A DNA stretch of 64,000 nucleotides from Panacagrimonas sp965216805 (GTDB lineage Bacteria; Pseudomonadota; Gammaproteobacteria; Nevskiales; Nevskiaceae), in the NCBI RefSeq assembly GCF_965216805.1, contig NZ_CBDCGN010000003.1, positions 1,612,001 through 1,676,000 of the forward strand. Direction: 5' to 3'. Position numbers and translations under genes: made by a program. Positions 8,536-19,555 of the stretch are shown here, piece by piece. The number at the start of each line of letters is the position of its first letter. Positions within the stretch are counted from its first letter, which is position 1. The notes below the pieces were generated by a model that was not told the DNA's origin, made no database searches, and saw only the letters and a program-made list of their open reading frames with translations.

Positions 8536-9564
8536 ATGAGCGACACACTGGAGGCGATCCAGCACGCCGCATTGGCGGAAATTGCTGCCGCTGCCGAAAG
8601 CCGCGCGCTGGAACAACTGCGCGTCAATTATCTGGGCAAGAAGGGTCGTGTGACCGAGTTGTTGAAGCAGCTCGGCGCAATGGCCCCGGACGAGCGCAAG
8701 GCCTTTGGCGATCGCGTAAACAAGGTCAAGGATCTGATCGCTGCCGCCATCCAGCATCGTTCCACGCAGTTGCTCCAGGCCGAGCTGGCCGCGCGCCTGG
8801 CCAGCGAAACGATCGACGTGACCCTGCCCGGTCGAGGCGACGGCGTTGGCGGGTTACATCCGCTGACCCGCACCTTGCAGCGCATCGAGCGCCTGTTCAA
8901 CGAGCTCGGGTTCGAAACCATGGACGGCCCCGAGATCGAGGACGACTTCCACAATTTCGGCGCGCTCAATATCCCCGAGCTGCATCCCGCGCGGGCGATG
9001 CAGGACACCTTTTACGTTGACAATGGCGCGCGCGTGCTGCGCACTCACACCAGTCCGGTGCAGATTCGCACCATGCAGGCGGTGGTCGCTGCGGGCCGCA
9101 CCCCGCCGATTCGCATCATCTGCCCGGGCCGCGTGTATCGCGTCGATTCGGATCGCACCCACAGCCCGATGTTCCATCAGGTCGAAGGTTTGTACGTGGC
9201 CGAAAACGTGCGCTTCTCGGATCTGAAGTACGACTTGCAGACTTTCCTGTCGCGCTTTTTCGAGCAGGACGTCGAAGCGCTGTTCCGGCCTTCGTATTTC
9301 CCCTTCGTGGAGCCCGGCGCCGACGTGCATATGCGCTGGCGCGATCCGTCCAAGGGGCCTGATCACCCTGGCCGTTGGCTGGAGCTGCTGGGCTGCGGCA
9401 TGGTGCATCCGAAGGTGTTCGAAGCCGTGGGGATCGATCCCGAAAAGTACACCGGCTATGCCTTCGGCATGGGCGTGGAGCGTCTGACCATGCTGCGCTA
9501 CGGGGTCGACGATCTGCGCTTGTTCTTCAACAACGACCTGCGCTTTCTGCGCCAGTTCGCCTGA
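8536..9564 (+). CDS. pheS: Phenylalanine--tRNA ligase alpha subunit
   Basis: The 342-residue protein has the N-terminal coiled coil that contacts tRNA (about 1-90, including YLGKKGRVTELLKQLG) and the class II catalytic core: motif 2 around GRVYRVDSDRTHSPMFHQVEG and motif 3 around YAFGMGVERLTMLRYGVDDLR near the C-terminus. It charges tRNA-Phe with phenylalanine as an alpha2-beta2 enzyme with PheT, encoded 13 nt downstream. Length is close to that of E. coli PheS (327). GGGGGATGC before the ATG supplies a purine-rich ribosome-binding site. Confidence 0.98.
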   Translation: MSDTLEAIQHAALAEIAAAAESRALEQLRVNYLGKKGRVTELLKQLGAMAPDERKAFGDRVNKVKDLIAAAIQHRSTQLLQAELAARLASETIDVTLPGRGDGVGGLHPLTRTLQRIERLFNELGFETMDGPEIEDDFHNFGALNIPELHPARAMQDTFYVDNGARVLRTHTSPVQIRTMQAVVAAGRTPPIRIICPGRVYRVDSDRTHSPMFHQVEGLYVAENVRFSDLKYDLQTFLSRFFEQDVEALFRPSYFPFVEPGADVHMRWRDPSKGPDHPGRWLELLGCGMVHPKVFEAVGIDPEKYTGYAFGMGVERLTMLRYGVDDLRLFFNNDLRFLRQFA

Positions 9565-9577
9565 TCCGGAGTCCAAG

Positions 9578-11944
9578 ATGAAACTCAGCGAACAGTGGCT
9601 GCGCGAGTGGGTCAATCCGCAGGCGAGCATCGAGCAGATCGCCGATCGCCTGGTCATGGGCGGCCTGGAACTGGAGATCGAGCCGGTCGTGGCGGAGCTG
9701 CCGCAGGGCGTCGTGATCGGACGGATTAGTGCCATCGAAGCGCATCCCAATGCCGAGCGTCTGCGCGTATGCGAAGTCGAGGCCGGTGCGGCCGGTCGCC
9801 ACCGCATCGTCTGCGGCGCCGCCAACGCCCGTAAGGGGATGGTGGCGCCGGTGGCGCTGCCCGGTGCACGGCTGCCGGGCGGGTTCGAGATCAAGGTGTC
9901 CAGCCTGCGCGGGGTGGAGTCCGGCGGCATGCTGTGCTCGGCGGCCGAGCTGGGTCTGGCCGAGAAGTCCGACGGATTGTTGGAGCTGGACGCAGATGCG
10001 CCGCTGGGCGCTCCGATCGAACAACATCTGGGGCTGGATGATCGCATCCTGAATCTGGAAATCACCCCCAATCGCGGCGATTGTTTCTCGGTGGTGGGTC
10101 TGGCACGCGAAGTGGCGGCCTTGTTCGGCGTCAACTTCAACCGGCCCCGGGTCAAGCCGGCGACGGTGGTCGGCGAGCATCGGCATCCGGTGGAAATCGA
10201 GAGTCTGACCGACTGTAGTGCTTATGCCGGCCGTGTGGTGTACGACCTCGATGCCCGCGCCCGCACGCCGGACTGGATGCGCGAGCGCCTGCGCCGCAGT
10301 GGTCTCCGCGCCATTCAACCGCTGGTGGACATCACCAATTACGTGATGCTGGAAATGGGGCAGCCCATGCACGCCTTCGATGGCGCGCGGCTGTCGGGCG
10401 CGGTCAAGGTGCGGCGCGCGCAGGCCGGTGAAACCCTGACTCTGCTCAACGACCAGGAGCTCACGCTGCAGCATCGCGAGTTGCTGATTTGCGACGACAG
10501 CGGACCCGTGGCGCTGGCCGGCGTCATGGGCGGCTCGTCCACGGCGGTGTCGTCCTCCACCTCACGCGTGTTCTTCGAAAGCGCCTGCTTTGCAATGAAC
10601 GCGGTGGCGGGCACCGGCCGCCGCCACAAGCTGGCCTCCGATGCGTTGTACCGCTTCGAACGCGGCGTCGATCCCGACCTGCAACGTCCGGCACTGGAAC
10701 GCGCGACCGAACTGACCCTGCAGTTATGCGGCGGCGAGGCCGGTCCTATCAGTTTCAGTGGCCGCGCACAGACCGAGCCCGTGCGGCTGAGCCTGCGCCA
10801 TGCAAGGCTCAACAAGCTGCTGGGTCATGACATTCCTGCCAAGGAAGTCGAAGCCCTGCTGTCCCGTCTGCACATTTCCACCCGCAACGAAGTGGGCGGG
10901 ACCTGGACCGCGCAGGTGCCTTCGTGGCGCTACGACCTGCGCATCGAGCCCGACCTGATCGAGGAGGTCGCCCGGCTGTACGGCTACGACCGGATTCCCG
11001 CGCGGCCATACGCCGCTCATCTGGCCCCGGGACGCCCCAGCGAGACCCTGCGCAGCAGTGCCGAACTCAAGCGCAGCCTGGTGGCGCGCGGCTGGCAGGA
11101 GATCGTCTCGCTGGCTTTCGCCGATCGCCAGGTGCAGTCGCTGCTGGCGCCGCAGGTGGAGTCGATTGCACTGGACAATCCGCTTGCCGATAACCTGGGC
11201 CAGATGCGCGCCACCCTGTGGTGCGGCCTGATCGATGCCTGGCGTCACAACCACGCGCGTCAGGCGCCACGCCTGCGCCTGTTCGAGGCCGGCGTGTGCT
11301 TCGCCCGCGAAGGTGGCGAAATCGTCGAATCGCCGCGGCTGGCCGGCCTGGCCGCGGGCGCGGCGTTCCCGGAGCAGTGGTCGATGCCCGCGCGCGCGGT
11401 GGATTTCTTCGACATCAAGGCTGACGTGGACGCGCTCGGCGCCGGAGGGCGTGCGTTCGAGTACCGTGCCGCGCAGCACGCCGCTCTGCATCCGGGACGC
11501 TCGGCGCTGATCAGCCTGGACGGTCGGCCGCTGGGCTGGATCGGCGAGCTGCACCCCGCGCTGATCACCAAGCTCGACCTGCCGGCTTCGGCCGTCGTGT
11601 TCGAACTGGACGGCGCGGCGTTGCAACGCCAGACCCTGCCGCGAGCGCGGGCCGTGGCCGAATTCCCGGCCTCGCGACGGGATCTGGCGCTGGTGGTGCC
11701 CGAAGCGGTTTCGCTGGCGCAGTTGCGCAGTATCGTGCAGGCCGCTGCGCCGGAGATTCTGCGCGAGGTGAGGCTGTTCGACGTGTATCGCGGCGCCAAC
11801 CTCGGGACTACCTTCAAAAGCATGGCTTTAGGCTTGATTTTCCAAGATTACTCGCGCACCCTAACGGACACGGAAATCGACACGGCTGTCGCCGCCATCC
11901 AGACGCGGGCAGCCACGGAATTGGGGGCATCGCTGCGGAGCTGA
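9578..11944 (+). CDS. pheT: Phenylalanine--tRNA ligase beta subunit
   Basis: The 788-residue protein is near the E. coli length (795). It shows the N-terminal tRNA-binding (EMAP-like) domain at about 40-150, the B3/B4 editing region in the middle with QPLVDITNYVMLEMGQPMHAFD, the B5 domain, and a C-terminal ferredoxin-like anticodon-binding domain beginning near VAEFPASRRDLALVV (about residue 692). It holds PheS in the active tetramer and removes mischarged Tyr-tRNA-Phe. It starts 13 nt after pheS and ends 26 nt before ihfA, as in other gammaproteobacteria. Confidence 0.97.
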   Translation: MKLSEQWLREWVNPQASIEQIADRLVMGGLELEIEPVVAELPQGVVIGRISAIEAHPNAERLRVCEVEAGAAGRHRIVCGAANARKGMVAPVALPGARLPGGFEIKVSSLRGVESGGMLCSAAELGLAEKSDGLLELDADAPLGAPIEQHLGLDDRILNLEITPNRGDCFSVVGLAREVAALFGVNFNRPRVKPATVVGEHRHPVEIESLTDCSAYAGRVVYDLDARARTPDWMRERLRRSGLRAIQPLVDITNYVMLEMGQPMHAFDGARLSGAVKVRRAQAGETLTLLNDQELTLQHRELLICDDSGPVALAGVMGGSSTAVSSSTSRVFFESACFAMNAVAGTGRRHKLASDALYRFERGVDPDLQRPALERATELTLQLCGGEAGPISFSGRAQTEPVRLSLRHARLNKLLGHDIPAKEVEALLSRLHISTRNEVGGTWTAQVPSWRYDLRIEPDLIEEVARLYGYDRIPARPYAAHLAPGRPSETLRSSAELKRSLVARGWQEIVSLAFADRQVQSLLAPQVESIALDNPLADNLGQMRATLWCGLIDAWRHNHARQAPRLRLFEAGVCFAREGGEIVESPRLAGLAAGAAFPEQWSMPARAVDFFDIKADVDALGAGGRAFEYRAAQHAALHPGRSALISLDGRPLGWIGELHPALITKLDLPASAVVFELDGAALQRQTLPRARAVAEFPASRRDLALVVPEAVSLAQLRSIVQAAAPEILREVRLFDVYRGANLGTTFKSMALGLIFQDYSRTLTDTEIDTAVAAIQTRAATELGASLRS

Positions 11945-11970
11945 TGTCATAAGGGCAGGGGCGCATAAAC

Positions 11971-12264
11971 GTGGCATTGACCAAGGCCGAGCTGTCGGAA
12001 GCACTGTTCGACGAACTGGGTCTCAACAAGCGTGAGGCCAAGGAGTTCGTCGATCTGTTCTTCGAGGAGATTCGCGGGCGCCTCGAAGCCGGAGAAGAGG
12101 TCAAGCTGTCCGGCTTCGGCAACTTCGAGCTGCGCAGCAAGAATCAGCGCCCCGGACGCAACCCCAAGACCGGCGAAGAGATTCCCATCTCCGCCCGACG
12201 CGTGGTGACGTTCCGACCCGGACAGAAGCTGCGACTCAGGGTGGAACTCGATGCAGGCCGCTGA
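11971..12264 (+). CDS. ihfA: Integration host factor subunit alpha
   Basis: The 97-residue product starts ALTKAELSEALFDELGLNKREAK and carries the DNA-binding arm signature GFGNFELRSKNQRPGRNPKTGE, with the Pro that intercalates into DNA at bends. It pairs with IhfB to bend DNA sharply in recombination, replication and promoter control. The start is GTG at 11971, fixed by alignment to the very conserved N-terminus; GGGCAGGGG lies 8-16 nt upstream. The following MerR gene begins 14 nt before its stop, so the two are translationally linked. Confidence 0.97.
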   Translation: MALTKAELSEALFDELGLNKREAKEFVDLFFEEIRGRLEAGEEVKLSGFGNFELRSKNQRPGRNPKTGEEIPISARRVVTFRPGQKLRLRVELDAGR

Positions 12265-12667
12265 ACTGCCCGCCCCGCTGCCGGAGATTCCGCGCAAGCG
12301 CTACTTCGCCATCGGCGAGGTGTCGGAACTGTGTCAGGTCAAGGCGCACGTGCTGCGATACTGGGAACAAGAATTCCCCCAACTCAAGCCGGTCAAGCGG
12401 CGCGGCAACCGCCGCTATTACCAGCACGATGACGTGGTGATGGTGCGCCGCATCCGCAGCTTGCTCTACGAGCAGGGATTCACCATCGGTGGTGCGCGGC
12501 AGCGCCTCAAGGATCAGCCGCGGACAGCCGGCAGCGTGCCCGACGATGGCGCCGCGGCGGATACCGTTGCGGCGACCAATACGACAGCGGTGGCGGTCGA
12601 CTCGCGCAGCCGCGAGATACGCCAGGTGCGCGACGAGCTGGAATCGCTGCTCAAATTGCTGCGCTGA
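12251..12667 (+). CDS. MerR-family transcriptional regulator downstream of ihfA
   Basis: This 138-residue protein has an N-terminal winged helix of the MerR type, with KRYFAIGEVSELCQVKAHVLRYWE at about 14-37 (helix-turn-helix) and RRGNRRYYQHDDV (wing) at about 47-59, then a short helical C-terminal part. It lacks Cys residues for metal binding in a long C-terminal sensor. A gene of this type sits after ihfA in many gammaproteobacteria, but its ligand and targets are not established to my knowledge. It overlaps ihfA by 14 nt and precedes tRNA-Pro. Confidence 0.9.
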   Translation: MQAAELPAPLPEIPRKRYFAIGEVSELCQVKAHVLRYWEQEFPQLKPVKRRGNRRYYQHDDVVMVRRIRSLLYEQGFTIGGARQRLKDQPRTAGSVPDDGAAADTVAATNTTAVAVDSRSREIRQVRDELESLLKLLR

Positions 12668-12670
12668 GCT

Positions 12671-12698
12671 TTGCAGGCCGGGGCGCGCAGGCTATGAT
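12671..12698 (+). promoter_or_regulatory. Possible promoter upstream of tRNA-Pro
   Basis: A -10-like TATGAT (12693-12698) lies 16 nt after TTGCAG (12671-12676), just behind the MerR stop. It would give a 5' leader of about 70 nt before the tRNA. The -35 match is poor, so this is tentative. Confidence 0.3.
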
Positions 12699-12773
12699 CG
12701 CGCCCCCGTTGGCCGCTCCACTTGTCCGGATCGCGCGAGCGGCGTCTTGTCGATATCGTCGGCAGGCTCACAG

Positions 12774-12852
<79 letters not shown>

Positions 12853-12919
12853 TTCTTTTTTCGAGTGTCCCGCCGGTCGGATTCCGGCCCTCGGCATGGC
12901 CTCGGGCGCTCCCGCCCTG

Positions 12920-12942
12920 CCAGAGCCACACTGTGGCTCTGG
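12920..12942. repeat. Perfect hairpin between tRNA-Pro and its duplicated 3' end
   Basis: CCAGAGCCAC and GTGGCTCTGG form a perfect 10-bp stem with a 3-nt loop. No T tract follows in either direction, so a simple terminator is less likely. It lies in the 114 bp between the two copies of the tRNA 3' end. Confidence 0.6.
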
Positions 12943-12968
12943 CTCACCTTCGGCGACCGGGCTGTCGC

Positions 12969-12987
12969 CCTCTCGCCCCGACCAATT
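12969..12987 (+). repeat. Second copy of the tRNA-Pro 3' end (attachment-site-like direct repeat)
   Basis: CCTCTCGCCCCGACCAATT (19 bp) is identical to 12836-12854, which spans the T-arm end, acceptor stem, CCA tail and three bases after tRNA-Pro. The copies are 133 bp apart in direct orientation. Such a copy of a tRNA 3' end is what integrative elements create on insertion. Only 114 bp lies between the copies and it encodes nothing recognisable, so it may be a scar left after element loss. Confidence 0.7.
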
Positions 12988-12989
12988 AC

Positions 12990-13385
12990 TCAGCCGCGCG
13001 CGGATTTCGTGCGGTCGATATCGGCCTCGCTGATCAGATGCTCGGTGACGTCGCCCATGCGGTTGAAATCCACCGGGCAATGGCGCTGGATCCAGTCGGC
13101 CAGGAAGTGGTCGAGTTCGCGTTCGGCCCCGGCGCCGACCCGAGGCCAGTCTTCGGCGGCCTCGCCACAGTCGTCACGCGCGTGTTCCGACAGTTGTTTG
13201 ACGATGGAGCGCGCGTTGACATAGGTCAGCGGCTGCACCGCGGCAGGTCGGCCGACGAACACGACGTCGCCTGCCTCCAGATCGGCGTGGGTGTCCAGCA
13301 GATCGCGCAGGGTGGCGGCATTGAAGTAGTGGCCGTCGAGCGACCACAGGCGGCCGTCGTCGTCCGGGTGCGGTTCGTCGTTCAT
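12990..13385 (-). CDS. Hypothetical acidic protein
   Basis: I do not recognise this 131-residue soluble protein. From the chosen start it begins MNDEPHPDDDGRLW and contains LDTHADLEAGDVVFVGRP in the middle and DWIQRHCPVDFNRMGDV near the C-terminus. No signal peptide, membrane helix or metal motif is seen. An upstream in-frame start at 13415 would add ten residues (MRRVRVSLGP) that look less natural. Its stop lies 3 bp from the duplicated tRNA-Pro end, and the next upstream gene on the same strand (LpxO-like) ends 149 bp away. Codon use is like the neighbours, supporting a real gene. Confidence 0.6.
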   Translation of the reverse strand: MNDEPHPDDDGRLWSLDGHYFNAATLRDLLDTHADLEAGDVVFVGRPAAVQPLTYVNARSIVKQLSEHARDDCGEAAEDWPRVGAGAERELDHFLADWIQRHCPVDFNRMGDVTEHLISEADIDRTKSARG

Positions 13386-13534
13386 GGGACCGAGACTAAC
13401 CCGAACCCGGCGCACGCTACTTCCGGGCGCTCATGTGCTGTGCGCGCCGGCTGTCCGTCGTGGCGGTACCGTCAGGGACGGCCGTCGCTGCTGGAAGCTA
13501 CGCGGGCGATCCCGTAGGCGAGTGCGGTCCGCGA

Positions 13535-14467
13535 TCAAGATCCGAACATCCAGTACCCCAGGCCCAGCAGCAGGGTGTACTTGAACGCGTAGTAAAGCCG
13601 CCGATTCCGGGCCTTGAGCCGCTTGCCGAAACGGCGCAAGGCGTAGACGTGCTTGAAGCCGTAGTTGAGCATGCCCAACGGCTCTCCGGGACGGTTGCGC
13701 GAGGCCGACGCCGCGGCCAGCGTACGGCCGACCATGCGGTTGTAGAGGCGCGCCAGCGGGTTGTTGAGCGGACGCTCGACGTCGCAGAACAGGATGATGC
13801 GGTGACGGTCGGTGAAGTTCTCGGCGGTGTGGATGTAGGTTTCGTCGAACATCAGATCTTCGCCATCGCGCCAGCTGCGCACTTCGCCGTCGACCACGAT
13901 GCGGCAGGCATCGTGGTTGGGCGTGATCAGCCCCAGGTGGTAGCGCAGCGAGCCTGCCCAGGGATCGCGGTGCCGCGGCAGCCTGCCTCCCGGCTCCAGC
14001 AGCGCGAACATGGCGGCCTTCACGCTGGGGGTCTGTTCCAGCAGCGCGCAGGTCCGCGGGCACAATTCCCGCGCCGAGGGCAGGAAGCTGCCGTACCAGT
14101 GAAAGTAGAACCGGCCCCAGCCGTTCTTGAAGAACGAGTTGAAGCCGAGATCGTTGAGATCGTCCGACTTGCCGATCGCGCCGATGCCGTACAGCGCGCG
14201 CGCCTCGTCGCGGATGATCTCCCAATGGTCGCGCAGCAGGTTCAGTTCGGGGAAGCTGCGGGGGTCGAGGATGGGTACGCGCGGCGTCCTCGAGAACGCG
14301 TAGATCAGCACGTTCAGCGGCGCCACCAGGGTGGAGTGATCGGCCAACTGACGCCAGAAGGTGTGGCGGACCCTGCCGCGCCAGTGCACGTAGGCGGCCA
14401 CGCAGGCAAACCACAGCAGGGCGATCAGCCATTTGGGCGATGCCAGCATCGGCGCGGTCAGGGTCAT
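13535..14467 (-). CDS. LpxO-like aspartyl/asparaginyl beta-hydroxylase family protein
   Basis: This 310-residue protein starts with a membrane segment (about 10-27) and carries the 2-oxoglutarate/Fe(II) dioxygenase domain of the aspartyl/asparaginyl beta-hydroxylase family. The segment LPRHRDPWAGSLRYHLGL has the first iron ligand (HxD) and ENFTDRHRIILFCDVERP holds the distal His and the 2-oxoglutarate Arg. The layout (membrane anchor, then hydroxylase) matches LpxO, which adds a 2-hydroxyl to a lipid A secondary acyl chain on the cytoplasmic face. It may therefore modify lipid A, but other hydroxylases of this family have small-molecule or peptide substrates. It ends with a second short hydrophobic segment (LLLGLGYWMFG). 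Confidence 0.8.
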   Translation of the reverse strand: MTLTAPMLASPKWLIALLWFACVAAYVHWRGRVRHTFWRQLADHSTLVAPLNVLIYAFSRTPRVPILDPRSFPELNLLRDHWEIIRDEARALYGIGAIGKSDDLNDLGFNSFFKNGWGRFYFHWYGSFLPSARELCPRTCALLEQTPSVKAAMFALLEPGGRLPRHRDPWAGSLRYHLGLITPNHDACRIVVDGEVRSWRDGEDLMFDETYIHTAENFTDRHRIILFCDVERPLNNPLARLYNRMVGRTLAAASASRNRPGEPLGMLNYGFKHVYALRRFGKRLKARNRRLYYAFKYTLLLGLGYWMFGS

Positions 14468-14647
14468 GCGATCTCCTCGCGCGGCCCGCGCCGGTCTGCG
14501 CCCGGGTCCTGGCCGTGCGCGCCGCGCCGATCCGCAATCGTTCTATTTTTCTCGTGTCGGCGCTGCCGGTGCGCGCGACGATAGGGTGCTCTCAGCCGGG
14601 CCGGCGGCGCGGATTCTAACGCTGCGACCGGCGCTGCGAAACGGGTC

Positions 14648-15487
14648 TCAGCGGCCAGTTGCTGCCATCGGCTCGATCCGGTAGTACGCCTTGGGACCGA
14701 GCGCCAGTCGAGGCGTCAGCCAGGCCAACACGGCGGCGGCATCGGCGGCGAAACCGTAGGGTGGATTGACGATCAGCAGGCCGCAGGCGTGGAGGTGTCC
14801 TGCCGACGCGACGCCGGTATCCAACAGACACAGCAAAGCGTCTTGCCGCGTGTCGCGCACCGCGCGCCGGGCGAAGCGCTGCGCTTCGTGCGCATTTTTC
14901 TGCGGAAACCACGCCGCCTGGATGCCGGCGGCAAAGCGTTGCTGCGCGCTGCGCATGAAGGCGGCGATGCGATCGAACTCGTCGCGCGCCTCGAACGGCG
15001 GGTCGATCAGGACCAGTCCGCGTTTTTCCGCCGGCGGCAGCAGGCTGTGCGCCTCGTAGCCGTCGCGCAGGTGCACCACCGCGCCCGGCGCATGCACTCG
15101 GAGCTGTTCGGCGATCTCGGGCATGCGCTCGCAGCACACCACGCGATCGCCGGCACGCGCCAGCAGGCTGGCCAGGCGCGGCGAGCCCGGGTAGGGGCGG
15201 GTGTGCTCCAACTCGGGGCGCCCGTCCTGCCAGCCAACCAGTTCCAGGTAGCGACGCGCCGTGGGGGGCGTACCCATGTCGGCCCGCAACTTGCCGATGC
15301 CCTGCTGCCACTCTCCGGTACGCCCGGCATCACGCGACGCCAGGTTGTAGCTGCCGGCACCGGCGTGTGTGTCCAGATAACACCAGGGCTTGTCCTTGCG
15401 GCTGAGTGCCTGCAGCAGACCCACCAGCAGCACGTGCTTGAACACATCGGCGAAATTGCCCGCGTGGAACAGGTGACGGTAGTGCAT
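14648..15487 (-). CDS. rlmJ: 23S rRNA (adenine(2030)-N6)-methyltransferase RlmJ
   Basis: The product from the ATG at 15487 is 279 residues (E. coli RlmJ is 280) and starts MHYRHLFHAGNFADVFKH, the family signature. It carries LDTHAGAGSYNL in the SAM-binding region and the N6-adenine motif IDPPFE. The enzyme methylates A2030 of 23S rRNA before the subunit is assembled. A start further upstream at 16183 is open but would add over 200 residues antisense to the transporter gene, so it was rejected. The gene is divergent from the MFS transporter, with 228 bp between them. Confidence 0.95.
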   Translation of the reverse strand: MHYRHLFHAGNFADVFKHVLLVGLLQALSRKDKPWCYLDTHAGAGSYNLASRDAGRTGEWQQGIGKLRADMGTPPTARRYLELVGWQDGRPELEHTRPYPGSPRLASLLARAGDRVVCCERMPEIAEQLRVHAPGAVVHLRDGYEAHSLLPPAEKRGLVLIDPPFEARDEFDRIAAFMRSAQQRFAAGIQAAWFPQKNAHEAQRFARRAVRDTRQDALLCLLDTGVASAGHLHACGLLIVNPPYGFAADAAAVLAWLTPRLALGPKAYYRIEPMAATGR

Positions 15488-15715
15488 GCAGAACGCGCGG
15501 TCGGGTCGGAGGGGCAGAATGCCACGCGCACACGGCGGTCGCGGCAGCGGGGTGTTGCCATGATTGAATTCCACGCCGGCCTCGCGGAAGCTTGTTGTGC
15601 CAGCCTTGCGGCGGCCGCGAGCGGTACCGGCACGGCGCGTCTGGCCGACGATGCGATCCGTGGCGCGGATTCCGGGATCGCCGCAAGCCAATAAATCACT
15701 ATCTGGGAGTCGTGC

Positions 15716-17326
15716 ATGAGTGCCAGCGCTGACAGCGTCAGCCAGTCCGCCGCGCCGGTCGAGAGAACCGAACAGCGCCGGGTGATCCTTGCCTCGTCGT
15801 TGGGCACGGTGTTCGAGTGGTACGACTTTTTCCTCTACGCCACTTTGGCGCCGTTCTTTGCCGCGCTGTTCTTTCCGCCCGGCAACGAGACTGCGGCGCT
15901 GTTGTCGGCATTTGCTACTTACGCTGCAGGGTTTCTGGTGCGTCCTTTCGGCGCGCTGGTGTTTGGGCGGCTCGGCGATATCGTGGGGCGCAAGTACACC
16001 TTTCTGATCACCATCGTGGTCATGGGCGTGGCCACCGCGGCGGTCGGCTTTCTGCCGACCTACGAGGCGATCGGGATCGCTGCACCGATCATCCTGGTGA
16101 CTCTGCGCCTGCTGCAGGGTCTGGCGCTGGGCGGGGAATACGGAGGCGCCGCAACCTACGTGGCGGAGCATGCGCCGGACCACAGGCGCGGGTACGCGAC
16201 CAGCTGGATCCAGCTCACCGCCACCATCGGTTTCTTCCTGTCATTGCTGATCATCGGCGGCTGCCGCCTGTTGCTCGATAAGGAAAGCTTTGCCGAATGG
16301 GGCTGGCGCATTCCCTTTCTTGTGTCGATCGCGCTGCTGGTGGTTTCGGTCTATATCCGCCTGAAGCTCAACGAGTCGCCTTTGTTCCAGAAGATGAAGG
16401 CGGAGGGACGCGGTTCAAAAAGCCCGCTCACCGACAGCTTTCTGCGCTATCCGAACAACAAGTACGTGCTGCTTTCTCTGCTCGGCGGTACGGCTGGGCA
16501 GGGCGTGGTCTGGTACACGGGCCAGTTCTACGTGCTGTTCTTTTTGACCATCACGCTCAAGCTGGATTACCTGGTCACCTACATCCTGCTGTCGGTATCG
16601 CTGCTGATCGCCGCGCCGTTCTTCATCGTGTTCGGGGCGCTGTCGGATCGCATCGGTCGGCTCAAGATCATCCTCGGAGGATGCCTGCTGGCTGCACTGA
16701 CCTACATCCCGATCTTCCAGGCCCTGACCCACACCGTGAATCCCGCCCTTGCCGAGTACATCGAACGGACGCCCATCAGCGTGTCGGCGAGCGACTGCAG
16801 CTTCCATATCTTCGTGCTACCGGGGACGCGCTTCAGCGACTGCGACAAAGCCAAGGATTTCCTTACCAAGTCGGGCCTGTCGTTCGAATCGCGACCCGCG
16901 GAAGGACAGGCCACGGTGGTGACCCGCATCGGCGACGTGGTGCTGGAGGGCTGGGACGAGGCGGCCTACAAATCGGTGCTGGCCGAAAGCGGTTACCCGA
17001 CAACGGCCGATCCGGAGCGCGTCAACTACCCGGTGACCCTGCTGCTGATGACCATCCTGGTGCTTTACGCCACCATGGTCTACGGGCCTATCGCAGCGTG
17101 GTTGGTGGAACTGTTTCCGACCCAGATCCGATACACATCGATGAGCCTGCCGTACCACATCGGCAACGGTTGGTTCGGCGGCATGCTGCCTTTGCTGGCC
17201 ACCGCCATGGTTGCGGCCTCCGGAAACATCTACTTCGGACTGTGGTATCCCATCGGCGTGGCGCTGATGACGGTGGTGGTGGGCGTGCTGTTCCTGCGCG
17301 ACAGCGACCACCGCTCGCTGAACTGA
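15716..17326 (+). CDS. MHS/MFS-type transporter with a soluble insert, next to acs
   Basis: This 536-residue protein has about 12 membrane helices and the metabolite:H+ symporter pattern: FEWYDFFLYATLAPFFAALFF in helix 1, the loop motif GRLGDIVGRK, RLLQGLALGGEYGGAATYVAE, and a second GALSDRIGRLK loop. Between the eighth and following helices there is an extra soluble stretch of about 90 residues (about 348-440) with two Cys (SDCSF, FSDCDK), which standard MHS members lack. The GGGAG ribosome-binding site lies 7 nt before the ATG. Acetyl-CoA synthetase follows 116 bp downstream on the same strand, so uptake of acetate or a related short carboxylate is a reasonable inference, but the substrate is not shown by the sequence. 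Confidence 0.85.
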   Translation: MSASADSVSQSAAPVERTEQRRVILASSLGTVFEWYDFFLYATLAPFFAALFFPPGNETAALLSAFATYAAGFLVRPFGALVFGRLGDIVGRKYTFLITIVVMGVATAAVGFLPTYEAIGIAAPIILVTLRLLQGLALGGEYGGAATYVAEHAPDHRRGYATSWIQLTATIGFFLSLLIIGGCRLLLDKESFAEWGWRIPFLVSIALLVVSVYIRLKLNESPLFQKMKAEGRGSKSPLTDSFLRYPNNKYVLLSLLGGTAGQGVVWYTGQFYVLFFLTITLKLDYLVTYILLSVSLLIAAPFFIVFGALSDRIGRLKIILGGCLLAALTYIPIFQALTHTVNPALAEYIERTPISVSASDCSFHIFVLPGTRFSDCDKAKDFLTKSGLSFESRPAEGQATVVTRIGDVVLEGWDEAAYKSVLAESGYPTTADPERVNYPVTLLLMTILVLYATMVYGPIAAWLVELFPTQIRYTSMSLPYHIGNGWFGGMLPLLATAMVAASGNIYFGLWYPIGVALMTVVVGVLFLRDSDHRSLN

Positions 17327-17402
17327 ACGCGGTGCGGTCGAAAGCCGGCACGCTGTGTGCAAAACCACCCGCGGTGGTGGCGTGACGGCGAGCGTCGTGG
17401 CC

Positions 17403-17408
17403 TATATT
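17403..17408 (+). promoter_or_regulatory. Possible -10 element of the acs promoter
   Basis: TATATT at 17403-17408 lies 35 bp before the acs start. No good -35 hexamer is found at 16-18 nt; TGACGG at 17383-17388 is too close. A small ACCACC/GGTGGT hairpin (17364-17378) lies upstream. Tentative. Confidence 0.3.
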
Positions 17409-17442
17409 CCGCCGCAGCAGACATTCGAATGGAGGAGCATCG

Positions 17443-19440
<1,998 letters not shown>

Positions 19441-19495
19441 GGGCAGGGCGGGTTTGCAGTCTGGCGTGTTTGAGCTCCGGCGGGTGATCTGAGCG

Positions 19496-19529
19496 AAAAC
19501 GATGAAGGCGGCCAACGGCCGCCTTCATC
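19496..19529 (-). terminator. Intrinsic terminator of the small lysine-rich gene, shared with acs
   Basis: A perfect 13-bp stem (GATGAAGGCGGCC / GGCCGCCTTCATC, loop AAC) lies at 19501-19529. On the minus strand it is followed by CGTTTTCG, giving a terminator for the gene at 19556-19654. On the plus strand it lies 61 bp after acs and may stop that transcript too. Confidence 0.8.
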
Positions 19530-19555
19530 GGGGACAGACGGCGGTCCGGTGTCGG

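Noticed and set aside
14648..16183. Longer 511-residue version of RlmJ
   Set aside because: The extra N-terminal part is antisense to the transporter gene, while the family start MHYRHLFHAGNFADVFKH gives the standard length.
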